Shown: one piece after another, positions 25,807 to 34,826 of the stretch
Layout: each line of letters starts with the position of its first letter
How positions within the stretch are numbered: position 1 is the first letter of the stretch
Assembly (NCBI RefSeq): GCF_004358695.1
Contig: NZ_SNAA01000005.1
Span: forward strand, 1 to 64,000
Direction of reading: 5' to 3'
DNA length: 64,000 nt
Origin: Palleronia sediminis
GTDB taxonomy: Bacteria; Pseudomonadota; Alphaproteobacteria; Rhodobacterales; Rhodobacteraceae
Made by a program: the position numbers and the translations under genes
Notes under the pieces: model-generated
What the model saw: the letters and a program-made list of their open reading frames with translations, nothing else
Told to the model about the DNA's origin: nothing
Database searches by the model: none

Positions 25807-27102
25807 TCACGCGGCGCGGGTGCGGCGCGGACGCCGCCCCTTGGGCGCGCTGGCGGGGCGACCGGCACCGCCCTGGGGGCCGCCGCTGCCGCCCGGCTTG
25901 CCGCCGCGCCCGCGACCGCCGCCATTGCCGCCACCGCCGCCGCGCCGCCGCGCGCCGGCGGGAACGGTGCCCTCGTGCGGGGTGCCGCTCGCCACGGGGA
26001 TCTCGGTCTTCATGACCTTCTGGATCTGGCGCAGCAGATCGGCCTCGTCCGGGGCGCAGAACGCGATGGCCTCGCCCTCGCGCCCGGCCCGCGCCGTGCG
26101 GCCGATGCGGTGCACATAGGCGTCGGGCACGTCGGGCAGGTCGTAATTGACGACATAGGCCACGCCCGGAATGTCGATGCCGCGCGCGGCGACATCGGTC
26201 GCGACCAACGTCGTCACGCGGCCGTCACGGAACGCGCCGATGGCGCGGTCGCGCTGGCCCTGGCTCTTGTTGCCGTGGATCGAGGCGGCGTTGTAGCCAT
26301 CGGCCACGAGCCCCTTCATCAGCTTTTCGGCGCCATGCTTGGTGCGCGCAAAGACGAGCGTGAGCGCCGTCAGGTCGCGCGACAGGATCTCGCGCAGGCG
26401 GGCGGGCTTGTCTTCTTTCTGAAGGAAATGCACCGATTGCGTGACCTTGTCGGCCGCCTTGCCGGGGGGCGAGACCTGAACCTTCTGGGGATTGGTCAAG
26501 TAGGCGCGCGACAGTTCTTCCATCTGCTTGGGCATGGTGGCCGAGAACAGCATCGTCTGGCGCGGCGTGCCCAGACGCGGCGCGATGCGGCGCAGCGCGT
26601 GGATAAAGCCCATGTCGAGCATCTGGTCGGCCTCGTCGAGCACGAGATGCCGGACCTGGCCCAGATCGACCGCGCCCCGCTCCATCAGGTCGATGAGGCG
26701 GCCGGGGGTGGCCACCAGGATGTCGGTGCCCCGGGCGAGAACGCCGATCTGGCGCCCGATGCTCTGTCCGCCGACCACGGTGGCGACGTGCAGCCTGGTC
26801 TTGTCGGTCAGTTGCCGCAGGTTGTCGGCGATCTGGTTCACCAGCTCGCGCGTGGGCGCGAGGATCAGCGCCTTGGCCGTCTTGGGCGCCGGGCGCCTGG
26901 GCTCGGCCAGCAGGTGATTGACCAGCGGCAGGCCGAAAGCCAGCGTCTTGCCGGTGCCGGTCTGGGCCAGCCCCATGATGTCGCGGCCTTCGAGCGCGGG
27001 CGGAATCGCCTGATTCTGGATCGGCGTCGGTTCCGAGAATCCGGCGGCGCGAATGACGTCGTTGAGTTCCGGCGCGAGGCCGAGCATGTCGAAATCGAAC
27101 AT
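25807..27102 (-). CDS. DEAD-box ATP-dependent RNA helicase, RhlE-like
   Basis: 431 residues. The Q motif (GFSEPTPIQNQAIP), motif I AQTGTGKT, motif Ia PTRELVNQI, motif II VLDEADQMLDMG, motif III SAT, motif V ATDVAARGIDIPG and motif VI HRIGRTARAG are all present. The C-terminal 60 residues are a Gly/Arg-rich basic tail (RRGGGGGNGGGRGRGG), as in RhlE-type helicases acting in ribosome assembly, RNA decay or cold growth. The ATG at 27102 has AGGA six bases upstream; the longer reading to 27207 adds a non-conserved stretch. Confidence 0.92.
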   Translation of the reverse strand: MFDFDMLGLAPELNDVIRAAGFSEPTPIQNQAIPPALEGRDIMGLAQTGTGKTLAFGLPLVNHLLAEPRRPAPKTAKALILAPTRELVNQIADNLRQLTDKTRLHVATVVGGQSIGRQIGVLARGTDILVATPGRLIDLMERGAVDLGQVRHLVLDEADQMLDMGFIHALRRIAPRLGTPRQTMLFSATMPKQMEELSRAYLTNPQKVQVSPPGKAADKVTQSVHFLQKEDKPARLREILSRDLTALTLVFARTKHGAEKLMKGLVADGYNAASIHGNKSQGQRDRAIGAFRDGRVTTLVATDVAARGIDIPGVAYVVNYDLPDVPDAYVHRIGRTARAGREGEAIAFCAPDEADLLRQIQKVMKTEIPVASGTPHEGTVPAGARRRGGGGGNGGGRGRGGKPGGSGGPQGGAGRPASAPKGRRPRRTRAA

Positions 27103-27437
27103 GGAATATCCTGTGCGGACCGCACGTTGCGCGCGCGGCATGTGAGGCCGCGGGTCATCCACGCGGCGCAGGGGATGCGCGGGCGACCTATCGGGCGCCG
27201 CGAGCATGTCGAACCCTGCGTGAGGGGGAACGGGTGAAGCCTGGACGCCGTCCGCGAGCCGTCAGGTGCGGGGGGCTGCTCACGCGGCAGCGCAGCGTCA
27301 CGGGGACCAGATGGGACCAACGGCACGACAAGTCAAGCGGCCCGGCCGCCACGCCCCACCAAGGCGGCACTGTTTTGGCTGGACCTCGCGCGTCCATGGC
27401 CCCAACAAGGGCGCAGCCGATCCTGCCCGGAGAATGC
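27103..27437. other. 335-base divergent intergenic region (helicase / second TRAP operon)
   Basis: No convincing gene. It must hold the promoters of both divergent units. The only clear structure is a tandem GGGACCA at 27303-27309 and 27313-27319, spaced exactly 10 bases, which could be a regulator site on one face of the helix. A helicase 5' leader of unusual length is possible, since cold-responsive helicase mRNAs often have one. Confidence 0.4.
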
Positions 27438-28478
27438 ATGATGGACCGACGCACGTTCCTTGGCACCGCGACCGCGGCCGGCGCCGCGGCGTCCCTGCCC
27501 CACATGGCCCGCGCGCAAGAGGTGACACTGCGCCTGCACCAGTTCCTTTCGCCGATCTCGACGCTTCCCGCCGAGGTGCTCAAGCCCTGGGGCGAACGGC
27601 TTTCCGCCGCCTCCGACGGGCGGATCGAGGTGCAGCATTTCGACTCCATGGCGCTGGGCGGACGGCCGGGCGACCTCATGGACCAGGCGCGCGACGGGGT
27701 GGTGGACCTTGCCATGACGCTCGTGGGCTACACGCCGGGCCGTTTTCCCCGATCCGAGGTGTTCGAGCTGCCCTTTACCATGCGCGACCCGGTGGCGACC
27801 TCGCGCGCCTTCTGGCGCATGATGGAAGAGGATTTCCAGGCCTCCGAATTTGCCGACGTCAAGGTGCTGGCCGCCTGGGTCCACAGCCCCGGCGTGCTGC
27901 ACAGTGCCGAGCCGATCACCCGGCTCGAGGACATGCAGGGCAGGACGCTGCGCGGCCCGACCCGGATCATCACCGACCTTCTGGCCGAGCTTGGCGCGAC
28001 CCCGGTGGGAATGCCCCTGCCCGCCGTGCCCGAGGCCCTGTCCAAGGGCGTGATCGACGGCACCGCGATCCCGTGGGAGGTGGCGCCGACGATCCGCCTG
28101 GCCGAGCTTCTGGACAACCACACCGAGTTCGCCGGGCCCGAGGCGCTTTATACCGCGACCTTCGTTCTGGTGATGAACCGCAATGCCTACGCGGCCCTGC
28201 CCGACGACCTGCGCGCCATTCTCGACGCGGAAAGCGGGGCGGGGCTGTCGGCGCGCGCGGCCGCCACCCAGCTTGCCGCCGATGCGCCGAACCGTGCCGA
28301 GGCCGAGGCGATGGGCAACACCATCCACCGTCTCGATGCGGCCGAAACCGCGCTCTGGAAAGAGGCGGCGCAACCCGTGATCGCGGCCTGGATCGCCGAG
28401 ATGGAGGGGCGTGGCATCGACGGCGCGGCCCTGATCGACCGCGCCGCGGAACTCATCGCGGAAGAAGGCGCCTCCTGA
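27438..28478 (+). CDS. TRAP transporter periplasmic binding protein (DctP family), system 2
   Basis: 346 residues with a twin-arginine signal (MMDRRTFLGTATAAGAAASL, Arg4-Arg5) and likely cleavage after HMARA. The mature part has the DctP pattern: LRLHQFLSPIS strand, VDLAMTLVGYTPG and VIDGTAIPWEV. The conserved region LEDMQGRTLRGPTRIITDLL carries the arginine that usually holds the substrate carboxylate. The substrate is unknown. A GGAG site lies five bases before ATG 27438; ATG 27441 is equally possible. It is first of three overlapping or closely spaced TRAP genes. Confidence 0.87.
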   Translation: MMDRRTFLGTATAAGAAASLPHMARAQEVTLRLHQFLSPISTLPAEVLKPWGERLSAASDGRIEVQHFDSMALGGRPGDLMDQARDGVVDLAMTLVGYTPGRFPRSEVFELPFTMRDPVATSRAFWRMMEEDFQASEFADVKVLAAWVHSPGVLHSAEPITRLEDMQGRTLRGPTRIITDLLAELGATPVGMPLPAVPEALSKGVIDGTAIPWEVAPTIRLAELLDNHTEFAGPEALYTATFVLVMNRNAYAALPDDLRAILDAESGAGLSARAAATQLAADAPNRAEAEAMGNTIHRLDAAETALWKEAAQPVIAAWIAEMEGRGIDGAALIDRAAELIAEEGAS

Positions 28479-28497
28479 CCCGAGAGGACCGCGACCC

Positions 28498-29016
28498 GTG
28501 TATCACCGGCTTTCGCGCATGGCCGAGGCGCTGGCCCGGCTGCTGGCGCTTGCGGGCGGCGCGGTGCTGCTGGCAATCGTCGCGCTGACCTGCGCCTCGA
28601 TCGCCGGGAGGGCGCTCGCCCCCCTCGGCCTCGGCGCCGGACCGATCCGGGGCATCTATGACCTGACCGAGATCGGGCTGGCCACGGCGGTGTTCGCCTT
28701 CCTGCCGTGGTGCCAGTTTTCACGCGGTCACGCGACGGTCGATCTGTTCGCCGCGCGCATCCCGGCACCGGCCAACCGCGCGCTCGACTGGTTGTTCGAC
28801 CTTGCCATGCTGGGGGTCGCGGGCGTGATCGCGTGGCGGTTGGCGCTGGGCATGCTCGACAAGGCGCGGTTCGGAGAGGTGACGCAGATCGCGCAAATCC
28901 CCGTCTGGTGGGGCTATGCCGCGGGTCTTGCGGGAGCCATGGGGTTTGCGCTGATCGCGGCCTTTTGCGTGCTGCGCTCGGGCCGGGCGCTGCTGACGGG
29001 CCGGACCGATGAGTGA
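28498..29016 (+). CDS. TRAP transporter small permease (DctQ), system 2
   Basis: 172 residues with four predicted helices, the usual DctQ size. The conserved loop LPWCQFSRGHATVDLFAARI matches the CxFxRGHxxVD signature of this subunit. The GTG at 28498 follows the binding-protein gene by 19 bases, with AGAGGA upstream. Its end overlaps the DctM start by 8 bases (ATGAGTGA), so the two membrane subunits are translationally coupled. Confidence 0.87.
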   Translation: MYHRLSRMAEALARLLALAGGAVLLAIVALTCASIAGRALAPLGLGAGPIRGIYDLTEIGLATAVFAFLPWCQFSRGHATVDLFAARIPAPANRALDWLFDLAMLGVAGVIAWRLALGMLDKARFGEVTQIAQIPVWWGYAAGLAGAMGFALIAAFCVLRSGRALLTGRTDE

Positions 29017-30331
29017 CCTGTCGCTGGCGCTGTGGTCCATCCCGCTTCTGCTCGGGCTGGTGCTGCTGCGCATGCCCATCGCGCTTGCGATGATCGTCGT
29101 GGGCGCCGGAGGCGGCATCGCGATCCTCGGGACGCCCGCCATGGTGCTCAACCAGCTCAAGACGCTGAGCTATGGCACCTTTTCGACCTACTCCTTTTCC
29201 ATCGTGCCGCTGTTCCTGCTGATGGGGCAGTTCGCGACGCTGTCGGGCATGTCGCAGGCGCTGTTCCGCGCCGCCGAAGCGTTCCTTGGGCATCGGCGCG
29301 GCGGCGTCGCCATGTCGGCGGTGGGCGCCTGCGCGGGGTTCGGCGCGATCTGCGGCTCGTCGCTGGCCACCGCCGCCACGATGGGCCAGGTCGCCCTGTC
29401 CGAGCTGCGCCGCTACGGCTATTCGGGCGCCCTGTCGACGGCGACGCTGGCGGCGGGCGGAACGCTGGGCATCCTGATCCCGCCCTCGGTCATCCTGGTG
29501 ATATTCGCCATCCTGGCCGAGCAGAACGTCGAAAAGCTCTTTGTCGCCGCGCTGGTGCCGGGCCTGCTGGCGGCGGGGGGCTACATGCTGACCATCGCGC
29601 TGTGGATGCGGATTTCACCCGGCGCGGCGGCGGTAAAGCCGCGCGTCGCGTGGCGCGCAAGGTGGCGCGCGCTCGGCGCGATCTGGCCTGTGGCGGTGCT
29701 TTTCGTGGCGGTGGTGGGCGGGATCTATGCCGGGATCTTCACCCCGACCGAGGCCGCGGCGGTGGGCGCCGCCGGCACCGCGCTGGCCGCGTTGGCCGCC
29801 GGGCGGCTGAACCGCGCGACGCTGGGCGAGGCGATCCTCGCCACCGCGCAGGCCACGGCGATGATCTTTCTGATCGTGCTCGGGGCGGGGCTCTACAACA
29901 ACTTTCTCGCGCTGGCCCGCCTGCCGCAGGAGGCCGCCGCCTGGATCGGCGGTCAGGCGGTGTCGCCCTGGGCCGTGCTGTGGATCGTCCTCGTCATGTA
30001 CCTCGTTTTCGGCTGCGTGATGGATTCGCTGTCGATGATCCTGCTCACGGTGCCGATCGTCTATCCGATCGTCGCGACGCTCGATTTCGGGCTGGGCCCG
30101 GACGAGTTCGGCCTGTGGTTCGGTATCCTCGTGCTGATCGCGGTCGAGGTCGGGCTCATCACGCCGCCGGTGGGGATGAACCTGTTCATCATCAACCGGT
30201 TGGACGCCCGCACCCCCATCGGGCAAACCTACCGCGGGGTGCTGCCCTTCGTCGCGTCCGACCTGCTGCGCGTGGCAGTGCTGGTCGCGTTTCCGGGCCT
30301 GACGCTCTGGCTCGTTCGGATCCTCGGGTGA
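29009..30331 (+). CDS. TRAP transporter large permease (DctM), system 2
   Basis: A 440-residue, roughly 12-helix membrane protein of standard DctM length. Diagnostic segments are FLLMGQFATLSGM, GAICGSSLATAATMG, GGTLGILIPPSVILVIFA, GIFTPTEAAAVGAAG and LITPPVGMNLFIIN. It forms the ion-coupled channel with DctQ. It ends the operon; the following 126 bases before the transglycosylase gene show no clear terminator. Substrate unknown. Confidence 0.9.
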   Translation: MSDLSLALWSIPLLLGLVLLRMPIALAMIVVGAGGGIAILGTPAMVLNQLKTLSYGTFSTYSFSIVPLFLLMGQFATLSGMSQALFRAAEAFLGHRRGGVAMSAVGACAGFGAICGSSLATAATMGQVALSELRRYGYSGALSTATLAAGGTLGILIPPSVILVIFAILAEQNVEKLFVAALVPGLLAAGGYMLTIALWMRISPGAAAVKPRVAWRARWRALGAIWPVAVLFVAVVGGIYAGIFTPTEAAAVGAAGTALAALAAGRLNRATLGEAILATAQATAMIFLIVLGAGLYNNFLALARLPQEAAAWIGGQAVSPWAVLWIVLVMYLVFGCVMDSLSMILLTVPIVYPIVATLDFGLGPDEFGLWFGILVLIAVEVGLITPPVGMNLFIINRLDARTPIGQTYRGVLPFVASDLLRVAVLVAFPGLTLWLVRILG

Positions 30332-30457
30332 TATTCACCCTTCGTTCACATCTGGGGGCGATGCTACGGGAAATCTCAAGCCGGAGTGATCGAATGACCG
30401 CTGAAACCCCGCCGGTTCCGGGCTAGAAGGCCCCGATTCCAACCGAAAAGGCCCGTC

Positions 30458-31693
30458 ATGCCCCTTCGTGTCCTCCTGATCGCGCTGATGTTTCTCGCGG
30501 CGCCGCTTGCCGCGCAGGACCGCGCGGCCGTCGAAAGCCAGTTCCGGACATGGCTCGAACAGACGGTCTGGCCCCGCGCAAGGGAACGGGGCGTGTCCCG
30601 CGCCACATTCGAGCGGTCGTTCGCGGGCGTCACGCTCAACTGGGATCTGCCCGATCTCGTGCCTCCGGGCACGACCCCGCGCACGCCCGACCGGCAGACC
30701 CAGGCCGAGTTCGGATCGCCCGGCGCCTATTTCAACCGTGGCAGCATCGACGGCGCCACGGCGGTCGGGCGCGAGATGGCGCGCCGCCACGCGGCCAGCC
30801 TTGCCGCCGCGGAAAAGGCGACCGGCGTGCCGGGCCATATCGTTCTGGGCATATGGGGCCGCGAAAGCGGCTATGGGCGCGTCGCCATTCCCCACAACGC
30901 CTTTCGCGTGCTGGGCACCAAGGGGTTCATGTCCACGCGGGCCGCGTATTTCACCGATGAACTCGTCGCGGCGCTGACCATCGCCCAGGGCGGGCACGCG
31001 CCCGGCGGCGCGCTGAAAAGCAGTTGGGCCGGCGCGCTGGGCCAGCCGCAATTCATGCCGTCCAACTTTCGCCTTTATGCCGCGGATGGCGACGGCGACG
31101 GGCGTGCCGATATCTGGACCTCCGAGGCCGACACGATCGCGTCGATTGCCACTTACCTGCAACGTCACGGCTGGGTGGCGGGCCGCGACTGGGGGTTCGA
31201 GGTCAGGGTGCCCGACGCGGTCTCGTGCACGCTCGAGGGGCCCGACCAGGGGCGCCCCATCGCGCAATGGGCGGCCATGGGGATCGAGCGGGTATCGGGC
31301 CGCCCCTTTCCCGCCAACGAGCTCGCGGGCGAGGGATTCCTGCTGATGCCCGCGGGGCGAGGCGGCCCGGCCTTCATCGTCACGCCCAATTTCTACGTCC
31401 TCAAGGACTACAACATGAGCGATCTCTACGCGCTGTTCGTCGGCCATGTCGGCGACCGCATCGCCTATGGCTCGGGCGATTTCGCGGCCCCCTGGGGGCA
31501 GGTCGGCGGGCTCTACCGCTCGGACGTGGCCAGGATGCAGCGCGCGCTCGAGCGGATGGGCCACGATGTCGGCGGGGCGGACGGGCTGCCCGGCTTCAAG
31601 ACGCGGCGCTCCATCGGGCGCTGGCAGGAGGCGGCGGGCCGCCCGGCCACCTGCTTTCCCGAGGCCGCGATGAAATCTGCGCTGACACCGTGA
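30458..31693 (+). CDS. lytic murein transglycosylase, MltB-like, with peptidoglycan-binding domain
   Basis: A 411-residue exported enzyme that cleaves glycan strands of peptidoglycan to 1,6-anhydromuramyl products. The signal peptide covers residues 1-19 (ends PLAAQ), with no lipobox Cys, so it is soluble or periplasmic rather than a lipoprotein. The catalytic Glu is probably Glu136 in GIWGRESGYGRV. The family block SSWAGALGQPQFMPSNF follows. A C-terminal peptidoglycan-binding type 1 domain (about 340-405) has RMQRALERMGHDVGGADGL. ATG 30458 with AAGG eight bases upstream. It is monocistronic or linked to the next gene. Confidence 0.9.
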   Translation: MPLRVLLIALMFLAAPLAAQDRAAVESQFRTWLEQTVWPRARERGVSRATFERSFAGVTLNWDLPDLVPPGTTPRTPDRQTQAEFGSPGAYFNRGSIDGATAVGREMARRHAASLAAAEKATGVPGHIVLGIWGRESGYGRVAIPHNAFRVLGTKGFMSTRAAYFTDELVAALTIAQGGHAPGGALKSSWAGALGQPQFMPSNFRLYAADGDGDGRADIWTSEADTIASIATYLQRHGWVAGRDWGFEVRVPDAVSCTLEGPDQGRPIAQWAAMGIERVSGRPFPANELAGEGFLLMPAGRGGPAFIVTPNFYVLKDYNMSDLYALFVGHVGDRIAYGSGDFAAPWGQVGGLYRSDVARMQRALERMGHDVGGADGLPGFKTRRSIGRWQEAAGRPATCFPEAAMKSALTP

Positions 31694-31770
31694 CGCAGGG
31701 GACGGCTTGCGGACCCGGCCGGGGTTGCGCCACGGTGCGCCCGGTCACGAACGGATCGGGGGACGGGGCG

Positions 31771-33435
31771 ATGGGACATGGCGGCAAGGTTCTGGTCGAA
31801 AGCCTCGTGGCGCTGGGTGCGCGAAAGGCGTTCGGCGTTCCGGGCGAGAGTTTCCTCGCCGCGCTCGACGCGATGCACGACACGCGGGGGCGGCTCGACT
31901 TCGTCAACTGCCGCCACGAGGGCGGCGCGGCCTTCATGGCCGCGGCCTGGGGCAAGCTGACCGGCACGCCCGGCGTGGCCTTCGTCACCCGCGGGCCGGG
32001 CGCGACCAATGCCGCCATCGGCGTGCATACGGCCATGCAGGACAGCGCGCCGATGATCCTTTTCGTGGGGCAGGTCGGCACCGACATGCGCGACCGTGAG
32101 GCCTTTCAGGAGGTCGATTATCGCGCGGCCTTCGGCCCCCTCGCGAAATGGGCGGTCGAGATCGACAGCCCCGCGCGGCTGCCCGAACTGGTGTCGCGCG
32201 CCTGGACCACCGCGCTTTCGGGCAGGCCGGGGCCGGTCGTCGTGGCCCTGCCCGAGGACATGCTCTCGGCGCCCTGCCCCGCCGCCCCGCTGACGGGGTC
32301 CGTCCGCATCGCACCACCCGCCCCCGACGCCCCCGCGCTGGCCGAGGCGCAGGATATGCTCGCCCGCGCGAAACGCCCGCTGATCCTCGTGGGCGGGTCA
32401 AACTGGTCGGATGACGCCCGCGCCGCCCTGCGCGATTTCGCCGAAAACTCGGACATCCCGGCGATCTGCGCGTTCCGGTTTCAGGACCGGTTCGACAACC
32501 ACAGCCCCTGTTACGCGGGCGAGGCCGGTGTGGGGATGCCGCCCCATGTCGCCCGCCTGCTGCGCGAGGCCGACACGATCCTCGCGCTCAACGTCCGCTT
32601 CGGCGAGATGACGACCGGGGGCTACACCCTGCTCAGCGTGCCCGATCCCGACCAGGCCCTGATCCACGTGCACGCCTGCGATCGCGAAATCGGCAAGGTC
32701 TATCGCCCCCGGCTGGGCCTGCATGCCCATCACGACGCGGTGGCGCGCGCGCTCAGCCCCGTACGGGCCGACCGCGGAACATGGCGCCGCGACGCCCGCG
32801 CGGCCTATGAGGCGGCGCTGAGCCCCGCGCCACAGCCCTCGCCCGTCGATATGGGGCAGGTCGCGATGCACCTGCGCGAGGTTCTGCCGCCCGACGCCAT
32901 CGTGACCAACGGCGCGGGCAACTTCACCGTCTGGCCCAACAAGTTCCTGACCTACGGCCCCGATGCCCGGCTGCTGGCGCCGCAATCGGGGGCGATGGGC
33001 TATGGCCTGCCCGCGGCCATCGCCGCCCGGATCGCCCATCCCGGCCGCATGGTCGTCTGTTTCGCCGGCGACGGCGATTTCCAGATGACCGCGCCCGAAC
33101 TCGCGACCGCCGCCCAGGAAAGCGCGGCGCCGATCGTGCTGATCGTGAACAACGGGACCTACGGCACCATCCGCGCGCACCAGGAACGGGAATATCCCGA
33201 CCGCGTCTCGGGCACGACGCTCAGCAATCCCGATTTCGCCGCCCTCGCCCGCGCCCACGGACTGCATGCCGAGCGGGTCGCAACGACCGATGCGTTTCCC
33301 GCGGCCTTCGCCCGTGCCATGGCCGCGCCGGGCGGCGCGGTGCTCGATCTCGCGGTATCGGCCGAGGCCCTGACCCCCGGCGCGACCCTGTCGGCCATCC
33401 GCGCGGCCGCGCTGGCGCGCGACGCAGCAAAATGA
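31771..33435 (+). CDS. thiamine diphosphate-dependent enzyme of the acetolactate synthase-like family
   Basis: A 554-residue three-domain ThDP enzyme. The catalytic glutamate lies in VNCRHEGGAAFMAAAWGK, and the central domain has LILVGGSNWSDDARAAL. The cofactor motif is VVCFAGDGDFQMTAPELATA, followed by VNNGTYGTI. It resembles acetolactate synthase paralogues and 2-oxoacid decarboxylases. The true ilvB is at 13 kb, so this copy probably acts on another 2-oxoacid. No small subunit is near. It lies 132 bases before a liv-type ABC operon, which might hint at amino-acid catabolism. The start at ATG 31771 is the conserved N-terminus, but its ribosome-binding site is poor. Confidence 0.82.
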   Translation: MGHGGKVLVESLVALGARKAFGVPGESFLAALDAMHDTRGRLDFVNCRHEGGAAFMAAAWGKLTGTPGVAFVTRGPGATNAAIGVHTAMQDSAPMILFVGQVGTDMRDREAFQEVDYRAAFGPLAKWAVEIDSPARLPELVSRAWTTALSGRPGPVVVALPEDMLSAPCPAAPLTGSVRIAPPAPDAPALAEAQDMLARAKRPLILVGGSNWSDDARAALRDFAENSDIPAICAFRFQDRFDNHSPCYAGEAGVGMPPHVARLLREADTILALNVRFGEMTTGGYTLLSVPDPDQALIHVHACDREIGKVYRPRLGLHAHHDAVARALSPVRADRGTWRRDARAAYEAALSPAPQPSPVDMGQVAMHLREVLPPDAIVTNGAGNFTVWPNKFLTYGPDARLLAPQSGAMGYGLPAAIAARIAHPGRMVVCFAGDGDFQMTAPELATAAQESAAPIVLIVNNGTYGTIRAHQEREYPDRVSGTTLSNPDFAALARAHGLHAERVATTDAFPAAFARAMAAPGGAVLDLAVSAEALTPGATLSAIRAAALARDAAK

Positions 33436-33528
33436 CCGGATCGAGGCGGAAAACGCGGTGTATAGGCCCTTGCGGCCTCTGGTGGCGTCGTGAAAGATGC
33501 CGTAATCTGCCGCGAGGCTGAACCGAAT

Positions 33529-33545
33529 GCCGGGCGAAACCCGGC
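33529..33545 (+). promoter_or_regulatory. 5' leader hairpin before livJ-like gene
   Basis: A 6-bp stem (GCCGGG/CCCGGC) with a CGAAA loop ends 22 bases before the start codon, just upstream of the ribosome-binding site. It may stabilise the leader or affect translation. The whole 132-base gap otherwise shows no clear promoter boxes. Confidence 0.35.
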
Positions 33546-33567
33546 TGGAACGACGACAGGGAGCATC

Positions 33568-34755
33568 ATGAAACACCTCTTGACCGCCACCGCGGCGGCC
33601 GCCCTTCTGGCGGCACCGGCACTTGCCCAAGACGACACCGTCAAGATCGGCATCCTGCTCGGCTTTACCGGGCCGATCGAATCCATGACCCAGGGCATGG
33701 CCACGGGTGCCGAGTTCGCGATCCAGGAGATCAACGATTCGGGCAACTTCCCCCTCGGCACGGTCGAGCCGGTGCGCGCCGATTCGACCTGCATCGACGC
33801 CGCCGCCGCGACCGCCGCGGCCGAGCGTCTGATCACCTCGGACGGCGTGGCCGCGATCATCGGCGCGGCCTGCTCGGGCGTGACCGGCGCGGTTCTGCAG
33901 AACGTGGCGCGGCCCAACGGCATCGTCATGATCTCGCCTTCGGCTACCTCGCCCGCTTTGTCGGATGCCGAGGATGACGGGCTGTTCTTCCGCACCGCGC
34001 CCTCCGACGCCCGCCAGGGCGAGGTCATCGCCGAGGTGCTGGCCGAGCGGGGCGTGAACGAGATCGCGCTGACCTACACCAACAACGACTACGGCAAGGG
34101 CCTCGCCGACTCGATCCAGAGCGCGTTCGAGGCGCAGGGCGGCACCGTCACGATCTCGGCCGCGCATGAGGACGGCAAGGCCGACTATTCGGCCGAGATC
34201 GGCGCGCTGGCCTCGGCGGGCGGCGATATCCTCGTCGTCGCGGGCTATGCCGACCAGGGCGGCCAGGGCATCGTGCGCGCCGCGCTCGACGCGGGCGCCT
34301 TCGACACGTTCCAGCTTCCCGACGGGATGGTCTCCGACAGCCTGACCGATACGTTCGGCTCGGAAATCGACGGCTCCTACGGGCAGATCGGCGGCTCCGA
34401 CAGCGAAGGCGGCGTCACCTTTGCCGAGATGGCCGACGAGGCCGGGTTCGACGCGACCGGCGCCTACACCGCCGAAAGCTATGACGCGGCGGCATTGATG
34501 CTGCTGGCCATGGCCGCGGCCGGCTCGACCGAAAGCGCCGAGTTCAAGGACAAGATCACCGAGGTCGCCAACGCCCCCGGCGAGCCGATCCAGCCGGGCG
34601 AGCTGGGCCGCGCGCTCGAGATCCTGGCCGAGGGCGGCGATATCGACTATGTCGGCGCCACCGCGATCGAGCTTGTCGGCAACGGCGAAAGCGCGGGCAA
34701 CTTCCGCGAGGTCGAGGTCAGGAACGGCGAGTTCGAGACGATCGGCTACCGCTGA
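33568..34755 (+). CDS. livJ: branched-chain amino-acid-type ABC transporter substrate-binding protein
   Basis: A 395-residue periplasmic type I binding protein. The signal peptide covers residues 1-20 (cleavage after PALAQ). The mature start DDTVKIGILLGFTGPIESM is characteristic of LivJ-like proteins, with the hinge region SATSPALSDAEDDGLFFRT and YTAESYDAAALMLLAMA. Ligands in this family are hydrophobic amino acids, but amides and urea are also known, so leucine/valine is not certain. ATG 33568 has GGGAG upstream. It leads a five-gene livJGFHM-type operon. A hairpin follows its stop. Confidence 0.85.
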   Translation: MKHLLTATAAAALLAAPALAQDDTVKIGILLGFTGPIESMTQGMATGAEFAIQEINDSGNFPLGTVEPVRADSTCIDAAAATAAAERLITSDGVAAIIGAACSGVTGAVLQNVARPNGIVMISPSATSPALSDAEDDGLFFRTAPSDARQGEVIAEVLAERGVNEIALTYTNNDYGKGLADSIQSAFEAQGGTVTISAAHEDGKADYSAEIGALASAGGDILVVAGYADQGGQGIVRAALDAGAFDTFQLPDGMVSDSLTDTFGSEIDGSYGQIGGSDSEGGVTFAEMADEAGFDATGAYTAESYDAAALMLLAMAAAGSTESAEFKDKITEVANAPGEPIQPGELGRALEILAEGGDIDYVGATAIELVGNGESAGNFREVEVRNGEFETIGYR

Positions 34756-34777
34756 TCCCGTATCGCTCCAGGAAAAG

Positions 34778-34807
34778 CGCGGCTCGGAACCCCGGTTCCG
34801 GGCCGCG
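34778..34807 (+). promoter_or_regulatory. intercistronic hairpin between livJ and livG
   Basis: Arms CGCGGC (34778-34783) and GCCGCG (34802-34807) enclose a second pair CGGAAC/GTTCCG, giving about 12 bp with single mismatched bases. It starts 23 bases after the binding-protein stop and has no U-run. It resembles mRNA-stabilising hairpins that raise binding-protein output over the ATPase and permeases. Confidence 0.6.
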
Positions 34808-34826
34808 TCGTTGAAGGGTCCCGCGC

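Noticed and set aside
31771-33435. Second ilvB (true acetolactate synthase)
   Set aside because: No regulatory subunit is nearby and it differs from the 13-kb ilvB; it is kept as an unspecified ThDP enzyme.
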